DNA from: Endozoicomonas sp965198415
GTDB taxonomy: Bacteria; Pseudomonadota; Gammaproteobacteria; Pseudomonadales; Endozoicomonadaceae
Direction: 5' to 3'
Length of the DNA: 64,000 bases
NCBI GenBank assembly: GCA_965198415.1
Contig: CBDAPN010000032.1
Span: 62,001 to 126,000 of the forward strand
Below the pieces are notes generated by a model. That model did not search any database and was not told the origin of the DNA. It saw only the letters and a list, made by a program, of their open reading frames with translations. Numbering within the stretch: position 1 is the first letter of the stretch; each line of letters starts with the position of its first letter. Of the stretch, positions 9,073 through 17,807 are shown piece by piece. The translations under genes and the position numbers were made by a program.

Positions 9073-9714
9073 TCAGAGTAAGCAAACACCTGTGCCCTTC
9101 AAGCCACAATAACCATCGGGATTTTTAGCCAAGTACTGCTGGTGATAGGCCTCGGCATAATAAAAAGGCGGTGCTGAACGAATCTCGGTAGTGATTTCAG
9201 CATAACCCTGCTGCTGCAGCGATTGTGCAAACTCTTCTTTGGATCGACTTGCCAGCTGTAATTGATCTTCAGTGGTCGTATAAATCGCAGATCGGTACTG
9301 GGTACCCACGTCGTTTCCCTGTCTCATTCCCTGAGTCGGGTCATGGGATTCCCAAAAACGTTTCAACAACTCATAGGTGGAAATGACCACAGGGTCATAA
9401 ACAACCATAACCATCTCACTGTGCCCGGTATCGCCGGAACACACCTCTTCGTAGGTAGGATTTGGCGTATAACCACCGGCATAACCAACGGCGGTTGTGT
9501 AAACGCCGGGCAATTGCCAAAACAGTCGTTCGGCACCCCAAAAACAACCGAGCCCCAAATAGAGTGTCTGCAGGTGCCCACCAAAAGGCGGCTTTAGTGG
9601 ACGCCCGTTAACAAAATGCTGCTTAGGAATCGTCATTGCTTCAGTGCGCCCAGCTAATGCGTGCTCAGCATCCGGCAAGCTTTGCTTCTTAAGCTGTTTG
9701 GTAAAAAAATCCAT
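9073..9714 (-). CDS. msrA: Peptide-methionine (S)-S-oxide reductase MsrA
   Basis: MsrA repairs oxidised methionine in proteins with thioredoxin as reductant. The catalytic site GCFWGAERLFW has its cysteine at residue 57. GTQYRSAIY and the acidic EVCSGDTGHSE segment are family signatures, and a resolving cysteine is present in the tail (GYCG, GVC). The 213-residue protein has the long N-terminal extension found in proteobacterial cytosolic MsrA. GAGGAG precedes the ATG by 4-6 bases. The promoter side touches the left edge of the 3.6 kb duplication, which begins 22 bases upstream of the start. Confidence 0.95.
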   Translation of the reverse strand: MDFFTKQLKKQSLPDAEHALAGRTEAMTIPKQHFVNGRPLKPPFGGHLQTLYLGLGCFWGAERLFWQLPGVYTTAVGYAGGYTPNPTYEEVCSGDTGHSEMVMVVYDPVVISTYELLKRFWESHDPTQGMRQGNDVGTQYRSAIYTTTEDQLQLASRSKEEFAQSLQQQGYAEITTEIRSAPPFYYAEAYHQQYLAKNPDGYCGLKGTGVCLL

Positions 9715-9778
9715 ACTCTCCTCACTTTAAACTGCAACCGCAGCCATTTTATGCTTTGGCAGCTAGAATTTACACAAA

Positions 9779-10351
9779 ATGATACGAAAGAACTTATATA
9801 AGCTAGAAATTTTCAAATTAATGGAAGAAAGTTCATCACCTCATCAGGACATAATACAAGCCCAGAAAAGACTCAAAAGCCTGATGCTGTCGACAATTAT
9901 TAGCTTTTGGGTTGGCTGAAGCTCAAACCAGTGATGAGGAAAATTAGCACAAACGTCTAAATAAAAAACAGAAAAAACCGTTAATCTTGCCATAAAATGC
10001 ATTAAAGAAGGTTATCTGGCTCTGAAAGTTGAAAATCTATTAACACTAAATAAAGACGATTCATTACCCCACTTCGAAAACTCTTTCGAAACACGTCAAT
10101 TCGCCTCTTTGATGAGCACAACAGCGCATATCTATACTCGCACAGCAAATTACAAATACCTTAACAAACAGCTCGATGATAATTGTCAACGGCTCTATGA
10201 AAAAGCCCAACGATTGAGGCATGAAACACAACGCCCTTACTCCAAGGCGTTAACTCGCTTACCAGTTTGGCTGATGGTTAATACAAATCAGTGCCACCAC
10301 AGCAGGCAAGATTCAGACAGTCTCCTGCCTAAAAGAAAAAAACATAAATAG
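9779..10351 (+). pseudogene. Decayed C-terminal remnant of a paralogue (copy A)
   Basis: Read in one frame from 9803, this stretch gives LEIFKLMEESSSPHQDI, then in-frame stops near 9920-9945 and 9961, then IKEGYLALKVENLL and FASLMSTTAHIYTRTANY. These line up in order with LEIYQLMKGG, YIKEGFHVLGL and IASLVSTTAHIFNHTADY of the 877-residue protein that follows. It is therefore the broken C-terminal quarter of an older tandem paralogue whose first three quarters are gone. An open stretch of 80 codons (10109-10351) survives at the end, with a different basic tail (PKRKK). It is probably not a functional gene. Confidence 0.82.
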
Positions 10352-10490
10352 TTAAGTAGAAGGGAACTTATTGCTTAAACGGTGTTCAAAGTATCACTTA
10401 ACGAGCTCTGCCCGAACATTGAAAAAATGAAAATTTTCGATGAAATTTTCTAGGGTTAGAATCAGTAAAAAAACTGAATAGGTTTTAAAG

Positions 10491-13124
10491 ATGAACAACA
10501 ACCTCGTAACAAATCACAGCACATCCAGTAATCCGCAATATTACGTGGAAACTATAGACTCTTCAACAAGCTTTGAAATCTTAAGATGTACTAATGTACA
10601 AGAAAACTTTCGTAAATACATCCCATCACCCTCTCTCCACAGTGGTTTTCCTAAAATAAACCTTTTAACTGTTAATATAGTTACAGTGGAAACAAGCTTT
10701 GATCTAATAAATAATTCTATAGCATTATATGAGAAACTATTAAATCATCACAAAGAGATCATCTATACTAACAGTGGTTTGATCCACGATGACGATTTTT
10801 ACTGCAAAGAAAAGCATTGGCTAACAGACTACTTAGCGAATGATAACCTGAACCAAAATGAAGATAAAAAAAGGGCAGAACACTGCTTTGCATTGGCAGC
10901 AACTTATAATGATTTATATCGAGATAACAAAACATCCTACCAACTGATCAAGCACTCTTTAAAATTAGACAACTTATCTAAATTGCAGTTGATTGATTTA
11001 TACAGTCGAAAAGTAGTCATTAACGATCAAACAAAAAAACAGAAAAAAACAATTGCCACTTTAAATAAAATGATAGATTGTGAGCAAAAAGAGTGGATGA
11101 CAAGCATAATCAAAATGGGTCTGAACAATGGCTGCTACCATTTGTTTGATCCACTAGCAAGCATTAGTCAGTTAGAATATTTAGCTGACACTGAAAATAA
11201 CAAAATTGAGGACACACTCTTTAAAAATAATGATCATGTCGATTTATGCAAACACATCTGGTTATTTTTTTTAAGTAAAGTTAAAATTTATACTGACTCT
11301 GAAAGTAATTTAAAACCAGTTTCTGACCTTATTAAATCGATAGTCACCACCCATCGGGACACGCTTAAGATTAACGAAGCAGCATTAAGCTTATTTGAAA
11401 AATTAAATACCTTTATTAATAACAAATGGATAAAAAATATTTTCAAAATCTGCTGTGAGCCCGGTGGAATCATTTTCTGGAAAAGCCTTAGTGACTCGTC
11501 TTTAGGCTGGAAGTTAATGACAGAAGACGCTGAAGAAAATGCTACCTTGATAGTACTGAAAGATGCATTAGCTGCTTTGAATTCACCGAACTGGTCTATA
11601 AATGACCTGACAGATGTGCGCTTACTTAATCGAAAATTTGATCAAGAAAGAGCTTTGCATTCAAATGATTTAATAAACGCTTTTTCTCTTTTATCCAAAT
11701 TTCCTTTTGCAACATCTGAAGCTATTGGCAACATTTTTAAAACTTCAATTTTTTACCCAGAAAAAACCGAGATTAACTCAGCTATACAAGAAAAAATTGG
11801 TAATGTTTCAAAATTAATCGATTCCTGTTTAGATAAAAATTCAAAACATTTTTCACCCGAAATGAAGCACTTTCCAGAATGGTTTATCAACTCGATCCCC
11901 CCCTCCTTTATTGCTACGGCTGCCATCAGGCGCACTTATGGCATTAGCTTGGAAAAAAGCGCGACGCTTGCCTTGTCCTATACTGAGGCTTTCGCATCTA
12001 TTGATCCGGAAAAAGGGGCTATCTTAAAAGCGGTCATACTTTACGCTAATGGAAAGAAAAGTATTGCATTAAAAAAACTGAAACAAACGGGTTTGAATAA
12101 ACCTACCTTGCAATTTCTATACGCTGATATAGCTGCCCAACTTGAAATACATAGCTTCCAAAAACAACTGATTGATGACATCGTTAATAACTACAAAGCA
12201 GCCGCTTCGGCAGGAATCATTAAAGGGCACAGCCAACTGGCTGACTTCATTCTCAGAGTCAAGCCACAGAGCGAAAGTACCTGGGCTAACGCAAGCTCTC
12301 TTTTTTGTGAAGCTTTAAAATTAGATGGTGACCTTTGCAGCAACGTTGTAAATCCTGATGAAAATGGCACCAGTAATTTTCAAAAAAATAATTACTATTT
12401 GGTTATGAATCAGCTCTGTGAGGCCGAAGCGGAAAAAATCGCCAGCAAAGACACTGTTCGAAAAAAGAAAAAAGGCAAAGCAAAAAAAAGTGCAAAAGCA
12501 ACTATCAAGCAACCTGATGAAACAGCCATTGAACAAGCCAGCACCGAAACAACGGTAGCCAAACGGACAACAGACAGTACAAACCCAAATGAAAGAGTCA
12601 AACTTTGGCGAGAATTATTGGAAATTTACCAACTAATGAAAGGAGGCAGTGACACACAAGAAGACCTAAACAAAGCCCTTGAAAAACTGGAAAATCTGCA
12701 AACGCCCAAAGGTACCGCCCCCTGGGTAAGAGCTATGATTGAACAAAACAAAGCTTGGTGTTGCCGGCAATTATTAGTCCATTGGCAGAATAGAAAAGCA
12801 CAGACAAGCAACAATTTTGCATGGCAGCAATCATTTACAGACATCATCAAAAATGCGCAAGCGTATATCAAAGAAGGCTTCCATGTATTAGGGTTATCAA
12901 ATCAGGATATGAACCCCACTAAGCTGCAAGAATACTATGATCGTCTACAAAATAACTACGCAAAGCGGCAAATCGCCTCATTGGTGAGTACAACAGCGCA
13001 CATCTTCAACCATACTGCAGATTATCAAGCAACCAGTTTTCAGCTCAAAGCCAAAAGCCAAGAGCTTTATTCACTGGCGCACAGTCTGAAGGAAAAGGCG
13101 TGGCTTGCCCAAAATGTCACATAA
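10491..13124 (+). CDS. Large helical orphan protein, copy A (877 residues)
   Basis: I recognise no known family. The gene is markedly A+T-rich compared with its neighbours, suggesting transfer or relaxed composition. The N-terminus is rich in Asn, Ser and Thr and has no signal peptide. Residues about 100-640 read as repeated amphipathic helices of TPR/Sel1 type (for example AEHCFALAATYNDLY and KSATLALSYTEAFASIDPEK). Residues 657-670 form a basic cluster (RKKKKGKAKKSAKA) in a low-complexity linker, like a bipartite nuclear localisation signal or nucleic-acid contact. A further helical domain follows to the C-terminus. An AGG lies 8 bases before the ATG. The orphan status, N-terminus and basic motif would fit an effector acting in a host cell, but that is inference. 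Confidence 0.75.
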   Translation: MNNNLVTNHSTSSNPQYYVETIDSSTSFEILRCTNVQENFRKYIPSPSLHSGFPKINLLTVNIVTVETSFDLINNSIALYEKLLNHHKEIIYTNSGLIHDDDFYCKEKHWLTDYLANDNLNQNEDKKRAEHCFALAATYNDLYRDNKTSYQLIKHSLKLDNLSKLQLIDLYSRKVVINDQTKKQKKTIATLNKMIDCEQKEWMTSIIKMGLNNGCYHLFDPLASISQLEYLADTENNKIEDTLFKNNDHVDLCKHIWLFFLSKVKIYTDSESNLKPVSDLIKSIVTTHRDTLKINEAALSLFEKLNTFINNKWIKNIFKICCEPGGIIFWKSLSDSSLGWKLMTEDAEENATLIVLKDALAALNSPNWSINDLTDVRLLNRKFDQERALHSNDLINAFSLLSKFPFATSEAIGNIFKTSIFYPEKTEINSAIQEKIGNVSKLIDSCLDKNSKHFSPEMKHFPEWFINSIPPSFIATAAIRRTYGISLEKSATLALSYTEAFASIDPEKGAILKAVILYANGKKSIALKKLKQTGLNKPTLQFLYADIAAQLEIHSFQKQLIDDIVNNYKAAASAGIIKGHSQLADFILRVKPQSESTWANASSLFCEALKLDGDLCSNVVNPDENGTSNFQKNNYYLVMNQLCEAEAEKIASKDTVRKKKKGKAKKSAKATIKQPDETAIEQASTETTVAKRTTDSTNPNERVKLWRELLEIYQLMKGGSDTQEDLNKALEKLENLQTPKGTAPWVRAMIEQNKAWCCRQLLVHWQNRKAQTSNNFAWQQSFTDIIKNAQAYIKEGFHVLGLSNQDMNPTKLQEYYDRLQNNYAKRQIASLVSTTAHIFNHTADYQATSFQLKAKSQELYSLAHSLKEKAWLAQNVT

Positions 13125-13222
13125 GAGCAGCCCTGAGGCGCAAACACCACATAGAAGATAATCGTTGTACAAATTAAGAATACAACATCTTTCACTTCAC
13201 CGTACCCCCTGACTTTAAATAG

Positions 13223-13357
13223 TCAGGGCGTAGTTAACAGTGCAGGGTCAAGACGCTGGTCAAACCAATTATAGCGCCAGTCACACCGAGGTGCGCTCCC
13301 GTTACTCTGCCGGTAGCACCGACCTCTCCTATCACTTCGCCCCGCTTAACCGCAGCC
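13223..13357 (-). pseudogene. 3' fragment of the M23 peptidase gene
   Basis: This 135-base piece is nearly identical to 16833-16962, the end of the intact peptidase gene, including its stop codon. It breaks off exactly at aaccgcagcc, where the sequence changes to the left flank of the duplicated unit. A 5-bp insertion near 13294 has put it out of frame (GAHLG instead of GAHLDW). It has no start and is a passive by-product of the tandem duplication. It proves the duplicated segment reached into the peptidase gene. Confidence 0.92.
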
Positions 13358-13390
13358 ATTTTATGCTTTGGCAGCAAGAATTTACACAAA

Positions 13391-13956
13391 ATGATACGAA
13401 AGAACTTATATAAGCTAGAAATTTTCAAATTAATGGAAGAAAATTCATCAGGACATAATACAAGCCCAGAAAAGACTCAAAAGCCTGATGCTGTCGACAA
13501 TTATTAGCTTTTGGGTTGGCTGAAGCTCAAAGCAGTGATGAGGAAAATTAGCACAAAAGTCTAAATAAAAAAACAGAAAAAACCGTTAATCTTGCCATAA
13601 AATGCATTAAAGAAGGTTATCTGGCTCTGAAAGTTGAAAATCTATTAACACTTAATAAAGACGATTCATTACCCCACTTCGAAAACTCTTTCGAAACACG
13701 TCAATTCGCCTCTTTGATGAGCACAACAGCGCATATCTATACTCGCACAGCAAATTACAAATACCTTAACAAACAGCTCGATGATAATTGTCAACGGCTC
13801 TATGAAAAAGCCCAACGATTGAGGCATGAAACACAACGCCCTTACTCCAAGGCGTTAACTCGCTTACCAGTTTGGCTGATGGTTAATACAACTCAGTGCC
13901 ACCACAGCAGGCAAGATTCAGACAGTCTCCTGCCTAAAAGAAAAAAACAAAAATAA
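13391..13956 (+). pseudogene. Decayed C-terminal remnant of a paralogue (copy B)
   Basis: This is the counterpart of 9779-10351. It carries the same broken reading (LEIFKLME at 13415, then IKEGYLALKVENLL and the 80-codon open end). An 8-bp deletion relative to copy A and one extra A in an A-run shift the frame further. Since both units carry the remnant with the same old damage, it decayed before the duplication. At least three tandem family members must therefore have existed over time. Confidence 0.82.
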
Positions 13957-14095
13957 TTAAGTAGAAGGGAACTTATTGCTTAAACGGTGTTCAAAGTATC
14001 ACTTAACGAGCTCTGCCCGAACATTGAAAAAATGAAAACTCTCGATGAAATTTTCTAGGGTTAGAATCAGTAAAAAAATTGAATAGGTTTTAAAG

Positions 14096-16735
14096 ATGAA
14101 CAACAACCTCGTAACAAATCACAGCACATCCAGTAATCCGCAATATAACGTGGAAACTATAGGCTCTTCAACAAGCGGTGAAGTCAAAAAATGTACTAAT
14201 GTACAAGAAGATAACTTTCGTAAATACACCCCATCACCTTCTCTCCACAGTGGTTTTCCTAAAATAAACCTTTTAACTGTTAATATAGTTACAGTGAAAA
14301 CAAGCTTTAATCTAATAAAGAATTCTATAGAATTATATGAGAAACTATTAAATCATCACAAAGAGATCATCTATGCTAACAGTGGTTTGATCCACGATGA
14401 CGATTTTAACTACAAAGAAAAGCATTGGCTAACAGACTACTTATCGAATGATAACCTGAACCAAAATGAAGAGAAAAAAAGGGCAGAGCACTGCTTTGCA
14501 TTGGCAGCAACTTATAATGATTTATATCGAGATAACAAAACATCCTACCAACTGATCAAGCACTCTTTAAAATTAGACAACTTATCTAAATTGCAGTTGA
14601 TTGATTTATACAGTCGAAAAGTAGTCATTAACGATCAAACAAAAAAACAGAAAAAAACAATTGCCACTTTAAATAAAATGATAGATTGTGAGCAAAAAGA
14701 GTGGATGACAAGCATAATCAAAATGGGTCTGAACAATGGCTACTACCATTTGTTTGATCCACTAGCAAGCATTAGTCAGTTAGAATATTTAGCTGACACT
14801 GAAAATAACAAAATTGAGGACACACTCTTTAAAAATAATGATCATATCGATTTATGCAAATACATCTGGTTATTTTTTTTAAGTAAAGTTAAAATTTATA
14901 CTGACTCTGAAAGTAATTTAAAACCAGTTTCTGACCTTATTAAATCGATAGTCACCACCCATCGGGACACACTTAAGGTTAACAAAGCAGCATTAATATT
15001 AATTGAAAAATTAAATACCTTTATTAATAACAAATGGATAAAAAATTTTTTCAAAATCTGCTGTGAGCCCGGTGGAATGATGTTCTGGAAAAGCATTAGT
15101 GACTTTGCTTTAGGCTGGAAGTTAGTAAAAGGAGCCGCTAATTTTGATAATGCTATGTTGATAGTACTGAAAAATGCATTATTTGCTTTGAATTCACCGA
15201 ACTGGTCTATAAATGACCTGACAGATGTGAGCTTATTCAATCGAGAATCTGATCAAGAAAGAAATTCGCATTTAAATGATTTATTAGAGGCTTTTTCTCT
15301 TTTATGCATATTTCCTTTTGCAACATCTGAAGCTATTGGCAACATTTTTAAAACTTCAATTTTTTACCCAGAAAAAACCGAGATTAACTCAGCTATACAA
15401 GAAAAAATTGGTAATGTTTCAAAATTAATCGATTCCCGTTTAGATAAAAATTCAAAACATTTTTCACCCGAAATGAAGCACTTTCCAGAATGGTTTATCA
15501 ACTCGATCCCCCCCTCCTTTATTGCTACGGCCGCCATCAGGCGCACTTATGGCATTAGCTTGGAAAAAAGCGCGACGCTTGCCTTGTCCTATACTGAGGC
15601 TTTCGCATCTATTGATCCGGAAAAAGGGGCTATCTTAAAAGCGGTCATACTTTACGCTAATGGAAAGAAAAGTATTGCATTAAACACACTGAAACAAACG
15701 GGTTTGAATGAACCTACCTTGCAATTTCTATACGCTGATATAGCTGCCCAACTTGAAATACATAGCTTCCAAAAACAACTGATTGATGACATCGTTAATA
15801 ACTACAAAGCAGCCGCTTCGGCAGGAATCATTAAAGGGCACAGCCAACTGGCTGACTTCATTCTCAGAGTCAAGCCACAGAGCGAAAGTACCTGGGCTAA
15901 CGCAAGCTCTCTTTTTTGTGAAGCTTTAAAATTAGATGGTGACCTTTGCAGCAACGTTGTAAATCCTGATGAAAATGGCACCAGTAATTTTCAAAAAAAT
16001 AATTACTATTTGGTTATGAATCAGCTCTGTGAGGCCGAAGCGGAAAAAATTGCCAGCAAAGACACTGTTCGAAAAAAGAAAAAAGGCAAAGCAAAAAAAA
16101 GTGCAAAAGCAACTATCAAGCAACCTGATGAAACAGCCATTGAACAAGCCAGCACCGAAACAACGGTAGCCAAACGGACAACAGACAGTACAAACCCAAA
16201 TGAAAGAGTCAAACTTTGGCGAGAATTATTGGAAATTTACCAACTAATGAAAGGAGGCAGTGACACACAAGAAGACCTAAACAAAGCCCTTGAAAAACTG
16301 GAAAATCTGCAAACGCCCAAAGGTACCGCCCCCTGGGTAAGAGCTATGATTGAACAAAACAAAGCTTGGTGTTGCCGGCAATTATTAGTCCATTGGCAGA
16401 ATAGAAAAGCACAGACAAACAACAATTTTGCATGGCAGCAATCATTTACAGACATCATCAAAAATGCGCAAGCGTATATCAAAGAAGGCTTCCATGTATT
16501 AGGGTTATCAAACCAGGATATGAACCCCACTAAGCTGCAAGAATACTATGATCGTCTACAAAATAACTACGCAAAGCGGCAAATCGCCTCATTGGTGAGT
16601 ACAACAGCGCACATCTTCAACCATACTGCAGATTATCAAGCAACCAGTTTTCAGCTCAAAGCCAAAAGCCAAGAGCTTTATTCACTGGCGCACAGTCTGA
16701 AGGAAAAGGCGTGGCTTGCCCAAAATGTCACATAA
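14096..16735 (+). CDS. Large helical orphan protein, copy B (879 residues)
   Basis: This is the paralogue of the 877-residue protein, with the same helical-repeat layout, basic cluster (RKKKKGKAKKSAKA) and C-terminus. From about residue 415 to the end the two differ at roughly five residues. In contrast, residues about 330-415 differ at about 30 positions, including a 2-residue indel, and the first 50 residues also differ strongly. In these patches nearly every base change alters the amino acid. Both copies are full length with the same ribosome binding site, so both are probably expressed. The function is unknown; the pattern suggests fast adaptive change at an interaction surface. Confidence 0.75.
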   Translation: MNNNLVTNHSTSSNPQYNVETIGSSTSGEVKKCTNVQEDNFRKYTPSPSLHSGFPKINLLTVNIVTVKTSFNLIKNSIELYEKLLNHHKEIIYANSGLIHDDDFNYKEKHWLTDYLSNDNLNQNEEKKRAEHCFALAATYNDLYRDNKTSYQLIKHSLKLDNLSKLQLIDLYSRKVVINDQTKKQKKTIATLNKMIDCEQKEWMTSIIKMGLNNGYYHLFDPLASISQLEYLADTENNKIEDTLFKNNDHIDLCKYIWLFFLSKVKIYTDSESNLKPVSDLIKSIVTTHRDTLKVNKAALILIEKLNTFINNKWIKNFFKICCEPGGMMFWKSISDFALGWKLVKGAANFDNAMLIVLKNALFALNSPNWSINDLTDVSLFNRESDQERNSHLNDLLEAFSLLCIFPFATSEAIGNIFKTSIFYPEKTEINSAIQEKIGNVSKLIDSRLDKNSKHFSPEMKHFPEWFINSIPPSFIATAAIRRTYGISLEKSATLALSYTEAFASIDPEKGAILKAVILYANGKKSIALNTLKQTGLNEPTLQFLYADIAAQLEIHSFQKQLIDDIVNNYKAAASAGIIKGHSQLADFILRVKPQSESTWANASSLFCEALKLDGDLCSNVVNPDENGTSNFQKNNYYLVMNQLCEAEAEKIASKDTVRKKKKGKAKKSAKATIKQPDETAIEQASTETTVAKRTTDSTNPNERVKLWRELLEIYQLMKGGSDTQEDLNKALEKLENLQTPKGTAPWVRAMIEQNKAWCCRQLLVHWQNRKAQTNNNFAWQQSFTDIIKNAQAYIKEGFHVLGLSNQDMNPTKLQEYYDRLQNNYAKRQIASLVSTTAHIFNHTADYQATSFQLKAKSQELYSLAHSLKEKAWLAQNVT

Positions 16736-16832
16736 GAGCAGCCCTGAGGCGCAAACACCACATAGAAGATAATCGTTGTACAAATTAAGAATACAACATC
16801 TTTCACTTCACCGTACCCCCTGACTTTAATAG

Positions 16833-17621
16833 TCAGGGCGTAGTTAACAGTGCAGGGTCAAGACGCTGGTCAAACCAATTATAGCGCCAGTCAAGGTGCG
16901 CTCCCGTTACTCTGCCGGTAGCACCGACCTCTCCTATCACTTCGCCCCGCTTAACCGCAGCCCCCTCCTCTACTCCAATTTTGCTCAGATGCAAAAAACT
17001 GGAAAAAAGGCCGTGCCCATGGTCAATAATAATGGTGCCACCAGAGTAGTAAAGATCCGGATTGGCCAAACGGACGACACCATCAGCCGTTGCAGCCACT
17101 GGTGTACCGACAGGTACAGCAACATCAAGGCCGTAGTGTGGACGCCCGGGCTTTCCATTATAAACTCGCTGGCTACCATAAACCCCACTGATACGCCCCC
17201 GCACCGGCCAACTGAACCCGTTAAAAAAATCGCCCTGATCGGTATCTTGCACCCTCGCGGCTCGAACCTGTTCTGCTTCTGTGCGAATACGCGACAGCAC
17301 ATTTTTATCAGGGGTTACGTATTTTTTTGCAATGCCGCTCAGGCGCTGAATATTATAAGTTCTGGGTTGCAGTATCAGAGTTATGGTTTTTAGCTCACCA
17401 GTCATCATCTGCTCAGTGTACGACTGCTCTAGTTTGGCATCGCGACCAAAACCAATAACAAAACGTCCATCCTCTGACACTCTGACCTCCCGGCCCGCAT
17501 AAAAAATACGGCTTTTATCCGAGGCCTGACCAACAAAAATTCCACCCGGTGTTAGCTGACTCTGCAAACCAAAAACATTGACCGAGCAGAACAAAAGAAA
17601 AGAAAGCATCGCTAAGCGCAC
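16833..17621 (-). CDS. Exported M23-family metallopeptidase
   Basis: M23 enzymes cut peptide cross-links in cell-wall peptidoglycan in the periplasm, or regulate such enzymes. The 262-residue protein starts with a signal peptide (MRLAMLSFLLFCSVNVFG) and has an N-terminal beta domain. The C-terminal lysostaphin-type fold has His162 and Asp166 (HYGLD) as zinc ligands, HGHGLFSSFLHLS, and VTGAHLDW with His242. The usual HLH here reads HLD, so one histidine is replaced by Asp; I believe a proteobacterial subgroup shows the same change, and activity is likely but not assured. The start is GTG with GGTGA 7 bases upstream. Its 3' end was copied by the upstream tandem duplication. Confidence 0.9.
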   Translation of the reverse strand: MRLAMLSFLLFCSVNVFGLQSQLTPGGIFVGQASDKSRIFYAGREVRVSEDGRFVIGFGRDAKLEQSYTEQMMTGELKTITLILQPRTYNIQRLSGIAKKYVTPDKNVLSRIRTEAEQVRAARVQDTDQGDFFNGFSWPVRGRISGVYGSQRVYNGKPGRPHYGLDVAVPVGTPVAATADGVVRLANPDLYYSGGTIIIDHGHGLFSSFLHLSKIGVEEGAAVKRGEVIGEVGATGRVTGAHLDWRYNWFDQRLDPALLTTP

Positions 17622-17704
17622 AATATTTCACCCGATTATCTATATTTTGACTTTTATCAGATTTATCTGAATAGTGTCTTAAGAATAAAAAAAAGGATAC
17701 AACA

Positions 17705-17803
17705 ATGGATTTTATAATTCTCGCTCTCGCCTTTACCATGCCATTAATATTTGGCTTTGGAATGTTACTGCCACTGCTAACCAAAAATAAGCCAAACCAA
17801 TAA
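17705..17803 (+). CDS. Small single-pass membrane protein (32 residues)
   Basis: An ATG at 17705 opens a 32-codon frame: MDFIILALAF, then a continuous hydrophobic helix of about 25 residues, then a charged end KNKPNQ. AAGGAT lies 7 bases before the ATG in a purine-rich leader, a very good ribosome binding site. It occupies the gap between the M23 and hemG genes on the opposite strand, and its stop lies 5 bases before the hemG stop. The shape is that of small membrane subunits or regulators. I cannot assign a family. Confidence 0.55.
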   Translation: MDFIILALAFTMPLIFGFGMLLPLLTKNKPNQ

Positions 17804-17807
17804 CATT

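Larger units (their letters stand above)
9736..13347. repeat. Tandem duplication, unit A (3612 bp)
   Basis: This unit runs from one copy of the 10-mer aaccgcagcc at 9736 to the next at 13348. It holds a decayed paralogue end, the 877-residue gene and the last 130 or so bases of the M23 peptidase gene. It matches unit B (13348-16952) almost base for base, apart from patches inside the large gene, an 8-bp indel near 9836 and small indels elsewhere. Confidence 0.95.
13125..14095. other. Spacer between the two large genes
   Basis: This region contains only duplication by-products: the 3' fragment of the M23 peptidase gene (13223-13357), the join at 13348-13357 and the second paralogue remnant (13391-13956). 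An inverted repeat (CCCTGACT/AGTCAGGG, about 13208-13228) stands after the first large gene. Confidence 0.8.
13348..16952. repeat. Tandem duplication, unit B (3605 bp)
   Basis: This is the second unit, bounded by aaccgcagcc at 13348-13357 and at 16953-16962, the latter inside the intact M23 gene. The left flank (caaccgcagccatttt at 9735) and right flank (taaccgcagccccctc at 16952) share only those 10 bases, so the duplication arose by joining at microhomology rather than between long repeats. Confidence 0.95.

Noticed and set aside
8904..9128. Open frame of 74 codons across the terminator and hairpin repeat
   Set aside because: It reads through a strong terminator and the repeated CCCTTTGGG cores and overlaps msrA on the other strand. 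It has no ribosome binding site.
10109..10351. 80-codon frame as an independent small gene (also at 13714-13956)
   Set aside because: Alignment shows it is the end of a decayed paralogue whose reading continues upstream through stop codons. No ribosome binding site precedes it.
16817..16839. CCCTGACT/AGTCAGGG inverted repeat as a full terminator
   Set aside because: It lacks a T tract on both strands and overlaps the M23 stop codon. It may have some role at the convergent gene ends, but I do not claim termination.
9736..16952. Tandem copies as an assembly artefact
   Set aside because: The copies differ by many substitutions and several indels, both large frames stay open, and the join is explained by a specific microhomology.
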